Positions 24,066-34,243 of a stretch of DNA of 64,000 nucleotides are shown here, one piece after another. The DNA comes from CAYQTL01 sp964420405 (GTDB lineage Bacteria; Acidobacteriota; Thermoanaerobaculia; Thermoanaerobaculales; Sulfomarinibacteraceae). The DNA is taken from NCBI GenBank assembly GCA_964420405.1, contig CAYQTL010000008.1:1-64000 (forward strand), given 5' to 3'. Position 1 is the first letter of the stretch. Every line of letters begins with the position of its first letter. The translations under genes were made by a program, and so were the position numbers. The notes beneath the pieces were generated by a model, which saw nothing but the letters and a program-made list of their open reading frames with translations, was not told the origin of the DNA and did not search any database.

Positions 24066-25820
24066 TCAGCGGGTCTGCACCGCGCCCCGGCGCGCCAGCG
24101 CGTCACGGTCGAGGCCGAGGAGCTCGAGGGTCTCCTCGACGGTGGTCGTGCCCTTGGAGGCGTACACGCCGGGCGGGTTGGCCTCGAGGGCCTGCGCCAG
24201 GGCGACCGCGACGTAGGACGCGTACACCTTGCCGGTCTCCGGCGCGTGGACCACGAGACCCGGCAGCCGGAAGTCGATGCCGAGCGGCGCGTAGTGGAGC
24301 ACGTCCTTGTCGACCGGCAGCCGGCACGCCGCGGTGCCGAACACCGGGTTCTCCGGATCGGACATGTCGAGCACGCCGTCCGGCATCGCCTCGGTCACCT
24401 CGACGAACAGCAGGTCGCTCATCACGTCCAGGTCGAAGCCGAAGGCGTCGGCGACCATGAACGCCAGCTCGGTGTTGTCGAAGTGACCCACCGGCCGGTT
24501 CGGGCCGAAGGTGTACAGCGGCACGTCGCCGCCGTTGTGCCCGTGGGTGGTCCAGCCGATCACCGTGTAGCGCTCGGACACGACCCGCGACAGCGCGTAG
24601 TCGAGGCTGAGGCCGGCGGCCTCGTAGTCGAGGATCGCCGCCACGTCGTCGGCCGTCAGGTCGATCCCCCACCACTCCGAGACCTGGGCCTGGATGTTGG
24701 CCACCGACGTGTCGCTTCCGATCTTGCGGGCCACGCCGTAGGCGGTCAGCCGCATCCCGGACAGCGGGGCGACGACGTCCTCCACCGACACCGCGGTGTA
24801 CGACCAGTCGGTGAGGTGGTTTCCGATCGTCAGACCGCCGGTGTTGTGGTCGGGAGCGATCACGATCAGGGTTTCACCGTCCTGGTCGGCGAAGTCCTTC
24901 GCGACCTGCACCGCCTCGTCGAATGCGAGGAAGTCGGTCACCATGTAGATCGGGTCGTTGGCGTGGCCGGCCCAGTCGACCTGGCTGCCCTCGACCATCA
25001 GGAAGAAGCCCTCCGGGTGGTCGGCGGACAGCAGCTCGATCGCCTTCGACGTCATCTCGGCGATCGACGGCTGGCTCGGGGCGAACTCGGTGCGGTCGAG
25101 CTCGGCCTCCATGTGGCTGGAGGCGAACATCCCCCAGGCCCTGCCGGAGGTGAGCGTGCTCAGGCCCCAGCGGGCGTTGACGTACTGGTAGCCGCGGTCG
25201 GTCAGCACCCGGCGGAGGTTCTCGCCGTCACTGCGGCGGCCGCCGGCCGAGGAGGGCAGCAGGTGGCGCTCGCCGCCGCCGAGCACGACGTCGACGTCGT
25301 TGTAGACCAGGTGCTCCATGATCACGTTGTCGAGCCCGCGGTCGTGGATGTGGGCGGCGTAGGCGGCCGGGGTGGCGTGACTGATCCGGCTGGTGGCGAT
25401 CAGGCCCGTGCCCAGACCGAGCTGCTTGGCGCCTTCGAGCACGGTCGCGATCGGCGCGTAGCGCAGCGCCTCGGACGGCGCCGAGAGGGTGCTGAGCGTT
25501 CCCTCGAGCCGCGGGCCGACGCCGACGAAACCGTCCGATGTCTTGTACCCCGAGGCCAGGGCGGTGCCGGCCGCAGCCGAGTCGGTGATCACCGAGTCGT
25601 GCATGTAGGTCGCGACCGAGCCGGCCATCATGCCGTCGACCGCCAGTGGAGCTCCCTTGTACCAGCGGGCGAGGGTCTGGACATTCGTGTCGCACCCGTC
25701 CGGGATCATCACGATGACGTTGCGGTACGGGCCGGCGGCTGACGCCGGGATCGCGGTGAGCAGGACGAGTGCAGCGAGCGGCAGCGCTGCGGCGAGACGA
25801 ACTCCGGAGCGACGATCCAT
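24066..25820 (-). CDS. Alkaline phosphatase (PhoA family), secreted
   Basis: A 584-residue exported phosphomonoesterase. The signal peptide ends SASAAG near residue 30. Metal and active-site motifs are MIPDGCDTN (Asp41), the nucleophile in TDSAAAGTA (Ser81), EGSQVDWAGHAND, APDHNTGG and TTHGHNGG, in the canonical order. The enzyme releases phosphate in the periplasm or outside. ATG 25820 follows AAGGAGG at six bases. A downstream terminator and a 466-base upstream spacer make it monocistronic. I saw no clear Pho box. The C-terminal 150 residues beyond the catalytic core are not recognised. Confidence 0.9.
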   Translation of the reverse strand: MDRRSGVRLAAALPLAALVLLTAIPASAAGPYRNVIVMIPDGCDTNVQTLARWYKGAPLAVDGMMAGSVATYMHDSVITDSAAAGTALASGYKTSDGFVGVGPRLEGTLSTLSAPSEALRYAPIATVLEGAKQLGLGTGLIATSRISHATPAAYAAHIHDRGLDNVIMEHLVYNDVDVVLGGGERHLLPSSAGGRRSDGENLRRVLTDRGYQYVNARWGLSTLTSGRAWGMFASSHMEAELDRTEFAPSQPSIAEMTSKAIELLSADHPEGFFLMVEGSQVDWAGHANDPIYMVTDFLAFDEAVQVAKDFADQDGETLIVIAPDHNTGGLTIGNHLTDWSYTAVSVEDVVAPLSGMRLTAYGVARKIGSDTSVANIQAQVSEWWGIDLTADDVAAILDYEAAGLSLDYALSRVVSERYTVIGWTTHGHNGGDVPLYTFGPNRPVGHFDNTELAFMVADAFGFDLDVMSDLLFVEVTEAMPDGVLDMSDPENPVFGTAACRLPVDKDVLHYAPLGIDFRLPGLVVHAPETGKVYASYVAVALAQALEANPPGVYASKGTTTVEETLELLGLDRDALARRGAVQTR

Positions 25821-26286
25821 CACGAACCTCCTTGGCTGTGCGCCGACCCGTCATGCTCGGGGCCGGAGCTGTTCACGGCTCGTGGCAATGGTTCTCGATG
25901 GCGGTGAAGAGCGGGACACGACTGCACGCAGCTGCGGTGAGGTTTCGGTACCGGACGGGTAAGCCACAGCATACCTGATCTCGATGACGTGCCGACAGAT
26001 GAAACCACGACTCCGTACGAGTCCTGGTCTCTCCCTCCGTTCCCCGGAGCGGACCCGTTTCCGCGCGCCGGTTCCGATCCCGGTTCCGATCCCGTCTCCG
26101 ATCCCGATCCCGTCTCCGATGGTCCCCTCCGACATCCGGCCCGCATCGGCCCGGCGGCCCGTCCGTGGCTCCGGCTGGCGCGGGCCCGCCGGCGAGACCC
26201 AGCCGTCGGGAACGGGATCGGGATCGATGAGAAGGCCGCCGGGCGACGGACCGCGCTACAATCCCGCCCGAATCCCGGGAGGGCGC
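25821..26286 (+). other. 466-base divergent spacer with hexamer tracts
   Basis: The spacer separates the phosphatase (minus) and the ABC exporter (plus). It holds a GATCCC-type tract at 26070-26122, a reverse tract at 26207-26228 and a TACAAT box at 26257-26262 for the exporter operon (leader of about 18 bases, GGGAGG ribosome site). Open frames here are low-complexity and not coding. Confidence 0.6.
26070..26122 (+). repeat. GATCCC/GTTCC hexamer tract
   Basis: Imperfect hexamer array (GATCCC with GGTTCC and GTCTCC variants) ending GATGG. A reverse-strand relative lies at 26207-26228. Confidence 0.7.
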
Positions 26287-27215
<929 letters not shown>

Positions 27216-27216
<1 letters not shown>

Positions 27217-28469
27217 TGACGACGCTGGAGATCGTCCGCCGGGACCTGCTGCGCTACGCCCGCAACCCGCTGCGCACCGCGCTGCTGTTCGCGATTCCGC
27301 TGGTGCTCGCGGGCATGTTCGCGCTCGCCTTCGGCGGCGGCGCCGCCGAGCAGGTGTCGATCCGCGTGCTCCTGTGGGACGAGGACGGCACCTTCGCGAC
27401 CCGCATGCTCGAGCGGCTCGGCGACAGCCACCGCGCCGCGGGCCGTCTCGACGTGATCCCGGTCGGGCCGGACGGGCTGGAGAGGATGGAGCGCGGCGAA
27501 GCCTCCGCCCTGCTCCACATCCCGGCGGGTTTCACCGCCGCGGTGCTCGACGGCGAGCCGACCCACCTCGAGCTGGTCAAGAACCCCGCCGAGCGGTTCC
27601 TGCCGGTGGTGGTGGACGAAGGCGTCCACCTCGGAGCGACCCTGCTGTCGGAGGGAGCGTCGCTGCTCCGGGACGAGCTGGAGATGCTGCGGCACGCCAC
27701 GGGCGACGGCACCGCGCCCGACGACGCCACGATCGCGGCCATGAGCGTCGCCATCAACCGGAAGATGCGCGAGGCGGGGCCGGTGCTGCTGCCCCCCGTG
27801 GTGACGCTCGACAGCGGCGTCGTGTCCGACGACGAGACCGCAGCCCCCTCCTCCTCCCAGACGACGGAGGTGCTGGCGGTGGTGCTGCCCGGCCTGTCCG
27901 TGATGGGGATCCTGTTCCTCGCCCAGTCGGCGACCCGGGATGTCCTGCGGGACCGGGAGACGGGGCTGCTGCGGCACCTCATGACGGGCCCCGTCACCTC
28001 CGCGGACTACCTGGCCGGCAAGTGCCTGGCGGTGGTCCTCGCCTCGGCTCTCGGGCTGGGCGTCCTGGTGCTCGTCGGAATCGCGGCCGGCGTCCGCTGG
28101 GGACCGCCCGCCGGGGTGGTGGCGATGGTCGTCGCGACCTCGGTCGCCGCCGCCGGGGTGCTCCTGCTGCTCATGTCGCTGTGCCGCACCGAGCGCCAGG
28201 GCGACACCGTCACCACCATCGTCATCCTCGTCTCCTCCATGCTCGGCGGCGTGTTCGTGCCGCTGTCCCAGCTGCCGGACGTCCTGCTCCCGGCCGCCAG
28301 GGCGACCCCGGTGTACTGGGCCGTCGACGGGTTCCGGCGGCTGATGGCCGATGGCGCCACCGCCGCCGCCCCTGCCTTCAACCTCGGGGTGCTCGTCGCG
28401 ATCGGCGGCCTCACGCTCGCCGCCGGGGTGTGGATCCTCGGCCGGCGGCTGACGGGAGTGACGTCATGA
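27216..28469 (+). CDS. ABC-2 type permease, first subunit
   Basis: A 417-residue ABC-2 permease. One transmembrane helix near residues 22-42, a large extracytoplasmic region up to about 210, then five or six helices from VLAVVLPGLSVMGILFLAQS to the C terminus. This matches the YhgE/LinA-type ABC2_membrane_3 topology. Its ATG shares one base with the ATPase stop (TGATG). It ends in an ATGA overlap with the next permease. Confidence 0.88.
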
Positions 28470-29590
28470 TCCGGCAGCTGTGGGTGCTGGCGGTGCACGA
28501 CCTGCGCCTGGTTCTGGTCGACCGCGGCGCGGTCGCCTGGATGACCATCCTGCCGGTGGTGTTCGCGACCTTCTTCGGGATGGTGGTCGGCGCAGGCGGC
28601 GGCGACCGACCGGTGGAGGGACGGGCCCACCTGACGGTGGTGGACGAGGACTCGAGCGGGCTGTCCCGGACCTTCCTCGGACATCTCCAGAGCGAGCGGC
28701 TCCTCCTCGTCCAGCCCGGCGAGGAGGGCAGCGACATCCGCACCCTGCGGATCCCAGAGGGGTTCGAGCGCTCGGTGCTGGCCGGAGAGAGGATTGCGGT
28801 GCGGCTCGAGAAGAGCCCCGGCTCGAGCATGGAGGCGGGCCTGCTTGCCGAGGCGCGGGTCACCGCCGCCGTCGCACGCCTTCTCGCCGGCCTGGTCCGG
28901 GAGCGCGTCGGCGCGGCAGCCGGCATCGACCCCCCCGATCTGATCCGGGTCGACAGCCGCTATGCCGGCCGCGCCCGACGGCCGCCGAGCGGTTTCGAGC
29001 AGTCGATCCCCGGCATGGCGGTCATGTTCGTGATGCTGGTTGCGCTCACCTACGGTTCCGCATCCGTCAGCGCCGAGCGCGAGTCGGGCCTGCTGCGGCG
29101 GCTGCTCACCACTCCGGTCGGCCGGACCGAGCTGGTGGCCGCCAAGATCGCCGGCCGGTTCGTGGTGGCGGTGGTCCAGATCACGGTCCTGGTCGCCGTC
29201 GGGCTCGCAGCCCACGTCGCGCTCGGCGTACCGATCGGCGATCGGCCGCTGCTGCTGTACGCGGTGCTGCTGGTGTTCGCGGCAACCGTCGCACCGATCG
29301 GCGTCGCCCTCGGGGCGCTGATCCGCGACCCCGACCGCGCCGCGTTCGCGGGCGTCCTGGCGACGATGGTGATGGCGGCCCTCGGCGGCTGCTGGTGGCC
29401 GATCGAGGTGGTGTCGCGACCGCTGCAGCTGCTGTCGTTCGCGTTCCCGACCGGGTGGGCCATGTCCGCACTGCACGACGTGGTCGCCTTCGGCCACGGC
29501 GCCGCCGCCGTCGTCCCCGAGGTCGCGGTGCTGCTCGCCGTCGGCGTCGCCGCCACCGTCGCCGGCATCCGCTGGTTGCGGGTGGTGTAG
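28466..29590 (+). CDS. ABC-2 type permease, second subunit
   Basis: A 374-residue permease with the same layout: helix near 24-42, extracytoplasmic part, then helices starting at GMAVMFVMLVALTYGSASVS and the RLLTTPVGRTEL loop, which usually couples to the ATPase. Starts within the ATGA overlap of the previous gene. It closes the three-gene exporter operon. The two permeases are paralogues but diverged. Confidence 0.88.
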   Translation: MIRQLWVLAVHDLRLVLVDRGAVAWMTILPVVFATFFGMVVGAGGGDRPVEGRAHLTVVDEDSSGLSRTFLGHLQSERLLLVQPGEEGSDIRTLRIPEGFERSVLAGERIAVRLEKSPGSSMEAGLLAEARVTAAVARLLAGLVRERVGAAAGIDPPDLIRVDSRYAGRARRPPSGFEQSIPGMAVMFVMLVALTYGSASVSAERESGLLRRLLTTPVGRTELVAAKIAGRFVVAVVQITVLVAVGLAAHVALGVPIGDRPLLLYAVLLVFAATVAPIGVALGALIRDPDRAAFAGVLATMVMAALGGCWWPIEVVSRPLQLLSFAFPTGWAMSALHDVVAFGHGAAAVVPEVAVLLAVGVAATVAGIRWLRVV

Positions 29591-29620
29591 GGGCTGATAC
29601 CGGCACCCCATTGCCTCGAG

Positions 29621-29645
29621 CTCCCGTTCCGATCCCGATCCCGAT
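29621..29645 (+). repeat. GATCCC hexamer tract
   Basis: GTTCC and GATCCC units ending GATG, 30 bases after the exporter operon. Confidence 0.7.
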
Positions 29646-29740
29646 GTCGCCGCTCACGGTCCTCCGACCGGCGTGGAAGGCGGAGCCGGGTCGTCCCGTG
29701 ACCCGTCTCGTCGAACCGTCCTGGGCTCATCATGAAGTGT

Positions 29741-29788
29741 CATCGGGAGCGGGATCGGGAGCGGGATCGGACCGGGGAAGGGGATCAC
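29741..29788 (-). repeat. GATCCC/GCTCCC hexamer tract (minus orientation)
   Basis: On the minus strand the tract reads GATCCC and GCTCCC alternations. It faces the tract at 29621, so the 212-base convergent spacer has inverted hexamer tracts near both ends. Confidence 0.7.
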
Positions 29789-29802
29789 GACCTGCGACCG
29801 GG

Positions 29803-31200
29803 TCAGCCCTCCCGGCACCGGATGACGACCATGGTGACGTCGTCGACCTGCTCGGCGTCGCCCTTGAAGCCCCACAGCTCGCGCAGGACCGCGTCGCGGA
29901 CCCCCCGCGCGTCCCGGCTGGCGTCGGCGCCGGCGCGGATCGCCTCCGACAGCCGCTGCCAGCCGAACAGCTCGCCCGCCGCATCCGCGGTCTCGACGAC
30001 CCCGTCCGAGTACACCACCACGACGTCGCCCGGCATCAGCGGAACCCTGTCCTCGCGGTAGGTCGCGCCAGCGAGCGCCCCGAGGGGCACCGCGCTCTGG
30101 CCGACCTCCACCACCCGCCCGTCCACCGCCCGGTGGACCAGCACCGGGGGATGCCCGGCCGTCGCCACTACCATGCCGCGCGCCTCGTGGTCCAGCACCA
30201 CCAGCCCGAGGGTCATCAGCATCCGCCGGGCGGTGGTGCGCTTGAGCATGACGTTGACCCGGTCGAGCACCCGGCTCGGCGCCACCAGCTCGTCACGCAG
30301 CAGGTTGAGGCTCGAGCGCACACCGGAGAGCACCAGCCCGCTCGCCACCCCGTGGCCGGTGACGTCGCCGACCACCACGGCGACGCGCTCGTCCCCGAGC
30401 AGGAAGTAGTCGTAGTAGTCGCCGCCGACCTCGGTCGCCGGGAGCGACAGCGCCGCCACGTCGAGCCACGGCAGCGACGGCGCGGTGCGCGGCAGCATGC
30501 TCAGCTGGATCTCGCGGGCGTACTCGAGCTCCTGCTTCATCCGCAGGCGCTCGCGGTGCCGTCCCGCCTCGGCCCGCCAGCGACTCAGGAACTGCCCCTC
30601 GCGGCGCCGCGTGGCTCCCCAGGTGAACGCGAACAGAGCCAGGTACGCCAGCGCGTACACGGTGAGCGCAAGGAGCGGCGGCGCCTGCTTGCCGACGATC
30701 GACTCCCCCACCAGCCGCAGGACCACCACCGCGTACAGCGAGGCGAACATGGCGACGGTCTCCCCGGCCGCCATCCGGAACCGGGTCGCCAGCAGGGGGA
30801 ACACCAGGAACCACACGCCGACGCCGCCGCTGCCGGCCTCGCCGTGGAACACCTGCAGCACCAGGAGATGGCCGATCAGGACCGCCGCCGCGAGCTGGCG
30901 GACCGAGGCCTGGAGCCGGCCGGCGCGAAGACCCCGCACCAGGACCAGGTCGAGCACCACGCCGAGGCCGGCCAGGGTCCCGAGCACCGTCCCACCCTGG
31001 GAGTACTCCACCAGCGCGTAGATCGACATGACGCCCGCCAGGGCCCACAGCACACCCCGCAGCCGGCGCACGTTGAGGTGGTCGAACGAGGTGTCCACCG
31101 CGTCCCGCTCGCCGAGCTGAAGCAGCTCGTCGGGCAGGTCGGGACCGCCCGGCTCGGCCAGCTCGACCGCGCCGCGCAGGCGATCGCTCACGGGCGTCAT
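29803..31200 (-). CDS. Membrane-bound PP2C/SpoIIE-type phosphatase (RsbU-like)
   Basis: A 465-residue protein. About six transmembrane helices occupy residues 45-200, a linker helix (ERLRMKQELEYAREIQLSML) contains the AREIQ signature of RsbU-like enzymes, and the PPM phosphatase domain follows with GGDYYDYF, VGDVTGHG and YSDGVVE metal-site motifs. Such enzymes dephosphorylate anti-anti-sigma factors in partner-switching stress pathways; no STAS or HPK partner is encoded nearby. ATG 31200 has a TAGAAT box seven bases upstream and no Shine-Dalgarno. Confidence 0.88.
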   Translation of the reverse strand: MTPVSDRLRGAVELAEPGGPDLPDELLQLGERDAVDTSFDHLNVRRLRGVLWALAGVMSIYALVEYSQGGTVLGTLAGLGVVLDLVLVRGLRAGRLQASVRQLAAAVLIGHLLVLQVFHGEAGSGGVGVWFLVFPLLATRFRMAAGETVAMFASLYAVVVLRLVGESIVGKQAPPLLALTVYALAYLALFAFTWGATRRREGQFLSRWRAEAGRHRERLRMKQELEYAREIQLSMLPRTAPSLPWLDVAALSLPATEVGGDYYDYFLLGDERVAVVVGDVTGHGVASGLVLSGVRSSLNLLRDELVAPSRVLDRVNVMLKRTTARRMLMTLGLVVLDHEARGMVVATAGHPPVLVHRAVDGRVVEVGQSAVPLGALAGATYREDRVPLMPGDVVVVYSDGVVETADAAGELFGWQRLSEAIRAGADASRDARGVRDAVLRELWGFKGDAEQVDDVTMVVIRCREG

Positions 31201-31207
31201 GCCCGGC

Positions 31208-31213
31208 ATTCTA
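31208..31213 (-). promoter_or_regulatory. Predicted leaderless -10 box for the SpoIIE-type gene
   Basis: TAGAAT on the minus strand, seven bases before ATG 31200. Confidence 0.5.
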
Positions 31214-31258
31214 GCCCGGACCACTCGCCCCGCCGCCGTCCGACGGCTCCCGCGGTGC

Positions 31259-31264
31259 TACGCT
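31259..31264 (+). promoter_or_regulatory. Predicted leaderless -10 box for the methyltransferase at 31271
   Basis: TACGCT exactly six bases before GTG 31271, divergent from the preceding promoter within a 70-base spacer. Confidence 0.45.
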
Positions 31265-31270
31265 CCGGCG

Positions 31271-32095
31271 GTGCAGGCGGGTCTCGACCACGCCCGGATC
31301 GCAGAGGTGCTGTCGCTCGACCACCTGACGGCGGCCGAGCGCATGCGGCTGGCCCGTATCGCCGGCCGCCTCGCGACGCTGCCGCCACCACCCGACCCGG
31401 ACGGCGTGTTCGTGGACCACGAGGCCCTCCGGTGGCGCTTCCTCGCCAGGGTCGCCGACGGCGACGGCGACGCGGCCGAGGAGGCGCTGCTCGAGCTGTA
31501 CTCCCACCTCCACATGCACGCCGCGCCCTACACCGCGGCCGAGCGGCGGGCGATGGACGCCGCCGGCGGCTACTGGTCCCACGCCGGCGGCCTGTCGCCG
31601 GTGCTGCGCGCCGGACCATGGCTCGGGCCGGGCTCGCGGTCGATCGACCTCGGAGCCGGCAACGGCCTGCAGTGCGCGTTGCTGCAGCTCCTCGACCCCC
31701 ACGAGCGGACGGTCCAGGTCGAGATCTCGCGGCGCATGGTCGCGATCGGCCGGCGGCTGCAGCGGTGGCTCGGTGTCCCGGAGAACCGCGTCCGATGGGT
31801 CGCGGGCGACGTGCGCTCGGTCCGGGTGACGGGGTTCGACTTCGTCTACCTGTACCGCCCGGTGCGTCCCGACGGCCCCGCCCAGGACTTCTACCGTCGC
31901 CTCGCCGCCGACCTCGAGGCGAGCCCGCGGCCGCCGGTGGTGTTCAGCATCGCCGACTGCCTCGGGGACTTCCTGTCGGACGCGTTCGCCCGCCACGCGA
32001 GCGACGGCCACCTGACCGTCTGGCGTCGCCGCGACCGCGAGGCTCCCGACGACCCGGAGACCGACCCCCGCCCCACCGCCACGGCGTCATCCTGA
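31271..32095 (+). CDS. Class I SAM-dependent methyltransferase-like protein
   Basis: A 274-residue protein with a helical N-terminal half and a Rossmann methyltransferase core: motif I IDLGAGNGLQCALL, then QVEISRRMVAIGRRL, VAGDVRSV and FDFVYLYRP. GTG 31271 is chosen because a TACGCT box lies six bases upstream; the open frame extends to 31199. The C terminus (PETDPRPTATASS) is low complexity, and its TGA belongs to an interspersed repeat, so the original end may have been altered. Substrate unknown; divergent from the SpoIIE-type gene. Confidence 0.7.
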   Translation: MQAGLDHARIAEVLSLDHLTAAERMRLARIAGRLATLPPPPDPDGVFVDHEALRWRFLARVADGDGDAAEEALLELYSHLHMHAAPYTAAERRAMDAAGGYWSHAGGLSPVLRAGPWLGPGSRSIDLGAGNGLQCALLQLLDPHERTVQVEISRRMVAIGRRLQRWLGVPENRVRWVAGDVRSVRVTGFDFVYLYRPVRPDGPAQDFYRRLAADLEASPRPPVVFSIADCLGDFLSDAFARHASDGHLTVWRRRDREAPDDPETDPRPTATASS

Positions 32096-32140
32096 GCGAC
32101 CGGAGCGCCGAGAGGCGCGGAGGGAGTCGAAGGATCTCCT
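32086..32140 (+). repeat. TCATCCTGAGCG...GTCGAAGGATCTC interspersed repeat
   Basis: The sequence begins GTCATCCTGAGCGACC and ends GTCGAAGGATCTCC. I recall this motif as a widespread intergenic repeat in many bacterial genomes (from memory, not searched). It supplies the stop codon of the preceding gene. Confidence 0.6.
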
Positions 32141-32512
32141 CCGAGCTCCCTCCCCCGTCCGCCCCCGCCTCCGATCCCGATCCCGATCCCGATCCCGTTC
32201 CCGTTCCCGATGGCGGCGGTCACGTTCAGCGGCAGCGGACGGGACACCGGGACCGGCCGGTGTCGCCGGCCGGAGCCGTTCCCGTTCGGGCACGGGCATG
32301 GGCACGGACGCGGACGGGGGCGGAGGCCACCTCTCACGACGGAGGCGCGGGGAGGCTCGCGCGTGTGCCCCGGCCTGCAAAGCCTGCCAGCTGGAAGCTG
32401 GCGCTCCGGGGCCTGCGCTCCGGATCACGGTGCCGAGGGGGTGGGGCCGGATCTCCGGGCGCGTCGGGACCGGAATCGGAGGCCGATCCCCGGAAGCCCG
32501 GCCGGGCTCCCC
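32096..32512 (+). other. 417-base repeat-filled spacer
   Basis: Convergent spacer between the methyltransferase (plus) and the ThDP enzyme (minus). It is almost entirely repeats: the end of the TCATCCTGAG motif and one copy of the composite hexamer element (32162-32430). I see no gene or clear terminator. Confidence 0.7.
32162..32430 (+). repeat. Composite hexamer element, copy I
   Basis: Module order: CCGCCTCC then GATCCC/GTTCCC tract (32168-32212), GATGGCGGCGGTCACGTTCAGCGG, a GGACACCGGGACCGGCC block, a GGGCAC-type tract (about 32288-32320), then CCACCTCTCACGA (from 32327) leading to the small palindrome GCCAGCTGGAAGCTGGC. The same order recurs at 55595-56075 and 56076-56485. Confidence 0.8.
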
Positions 32513-34243
32513 CTACCCCACCCCGGGCAGACGCCGGTAGAGGGCGCGGCCGAGCATCCGGAACCGGTCCGGCCACGGGAACCGCCAGAAGTTGGTCGCG
32601 ACCACCCCCTTGGTGAAGTAGGTCTTCTGGGAGTAATCGACCGCGACGTCGACCAGTGCCGGCACGAACGAGCGGGTCAGCTCGAGGGCCTCGGGCAGCA
32701 CGGAGTCGAGCTCGTGGTCGCGGGCGACCCGGAAGTAGCGGGCCCCCACCGCCGCGGCGAAGGCGCCGAGGTCGAACGCCGGCAGGTCGGTGCAGGTGGA
32801 GCGGTTGAGGGGGATCCGCTGGAACTGGGCGATCTGGCCGAGCTGGCCGTCGTGCAGCACGCACACCAGCGGCGCGACCCGGTACGCCGCCGCGGTGATC
32901 AGCTCGAGCCCGGTCATCAGCAACGCGCCGTCGCCTGCGAGCGCCACCACGTCGCGACCGGGGTTGGCGAAGGCTGCGCCGATGGCGGCAGGCACCGAGT
33001 ACCCCATGCAGGAGAAGTCGACCGGCGCGAGGAACCGGCCGGGGCGGGCCAGCCGCAGGTGCTCCATCGCGAGGAAGGTCCCGTTGCCGCTGTCGGAGGC
33101 GTACACCGCATCCTCGCGACAGTGCCGCTGCAACGCCTCGAACAGGCGCCACGGCGTGACGCCGTCGTCGCTGGTGGTGCCGCGCCACCGCTCGAGCACC
33201 TCCTCGTGCCCGGCGGCGATCTCCGCCTCCAGTTCCGGCCGACGGGCACCGCCCTCGAGCGCGTCACGCAGCGCCGACACGAACCGCCGGGCGTCGGCGG
33301 CGGCGGCGAGCTCGGCGGGATAGTTGCGGCCGAACACCGTCGGATCCACATCCACGTGGATGAGGCGTCGCGGCGGCTTCAGGCCGTACGATCCGGTCGC
33401 CACCTCGCCGAATCGGCAGCCGACCGCGAGCAGGCAGTCGCAGCGGTCCATCACGTCGCGCACGAACCTCGGCGCCTGGGCGCCGAACCCGTTCCACAGC
33501 CACAACGGATGCTTCTCGGGGAACACGCCCTTGCCGCTGATGGTGGTGGCGACCGGCGCTCCGAGACGCTCGGCGAGGCCGGTCAGCAGCGCGGCGGCGC
33601 CGGCCGCTCCGGCACCGACGTACAGGGCGGGATGCTCCGCCTCCACCAGCATGCGGGCCGCGGCCCGGACCTGCTCCGGGTCCGGCGGCGCCACCGGGTC
33701 GGGCATCGGCTCGTGGCGCGGCTCGGTCGCGTCCTGGGTGAGCATCATCAGATCGGCCGGAATCTCCACCGCCGTCGGCCCGGGGCAGCCGCTGCGGGCG
33801 ACGTCGAACGCGCGGCGGATCGCCGGGTAGATCTCGTCGGCGGTGCGGACCCGCACGGCGGACTTCGTGACCGGCCGCAGGATCGCGATCTGGTCGATGT
33901 CGTGCAGCTGGTAGGCGGCCCCCGTGTCGGACCGGATGCCGCACGCGAGGACCACCATCGGCACGTGGTCGAGATACGCCTCGGCCACCCCCGACAGGCA
34001 GTGGGTGACGCCGGCGCCGGGGACCACGTTCAGCACCCCCACCTGGTCGGAGGTGCGCGACACGCCGTCGGCGAGAAACGACGCCGCCTGCTCGTCGGTG
34101 ACCAGGACCGGCTCGATGGACGGCTCGTCGGCCAGAGCGTCGTACAGCTCGATGTTGTGGGTTCCCGGGATGCCGAAGGTGTGGCGGACCCCCTCGTCGC
34201 GCAGCGCCGCCACCACGAGCTTGGAGCCGCGCAGCCGCGTCAC
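32513..34243 (-). CDS. Thiamine-diphosphate-dependent enzyme (acetolactate synthase-like)
   Basis: A 576-residue enzyme with the three-domain ThDP layout: N-terminal Pyr domain with catalytic Glu51 in VTDEQAASF, a central domain, and a C-terminal PP domain with GDGALLMTG and CVLHDG where the second half of the ThDP motif is expected. The last 40 residues (YFTKGVVATNFWRF onward) extend beyond typical family members. Relatives include acetolactate synthase, benzoylformate decarboxylase and benzaldehyde lyase; the reaction is not assignable. GTG 34243 overlaps the GMC oxidoreductase stop (GTGA), so it probably acts on the product of that enzyme. Confidence 0.82.
   Translation of the reverse strand: MTRLRGSKLVVAALRDEGVRHTFGIPGTHNIELYDALADEPSIEPVLVTDEQAASFLADGVSRTSDQVGVLNVVPGAGVTHCLSGVAEAYLDHVPMVVLACGIRSDTGAAYQLHDIDQIAILRPVTKSAVRVRTADEIYPAIRRAFDVARSGCPGPTAVEIPADLMMLTQDATEPRHEPMPDPVAPPDPEQVRAAARMLVEAEHPALYVGAGAAGAAALLTGLAERLGAPVATTISGKGVFPEKHPLWLWNGFGAQAPRFVRDVMDRCDCLLAVGCRFGEVATGSYGLKPPRRLIHVDVDPTVFGRNYPAELAAAADARRFVSALRDALEGGARRPELEAEIAAGHEEVLERWRGTTSDDGVTPWRLFEALQRHCREDAVYASDSGNGTFLAMEHLRLARPGRFLAPVDFSCMGYSVPAAIGAAFANPGRDVVALAGDGALLMTGLELITAAAYRVAPLVCVLHDGQLGQIAQFQRIPLNRSTCTDLPAFDLGAFAAAVGARYFRVARDHELDSVLPEALELTRSFVPALVDVAVDYSQKTYFTKGVVATNFWRFPWPDRFRMLGRALYRRLPGVG

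Noticed and set aside
28480..32616. A 1378-codon plus-strand open frame
   Set aside because: It crosses an ABC permease, a minus-strand phosphatase and a methyltransferase gene in wrong frames. Its composition is Arg/Ala/Pro shadow sequence.
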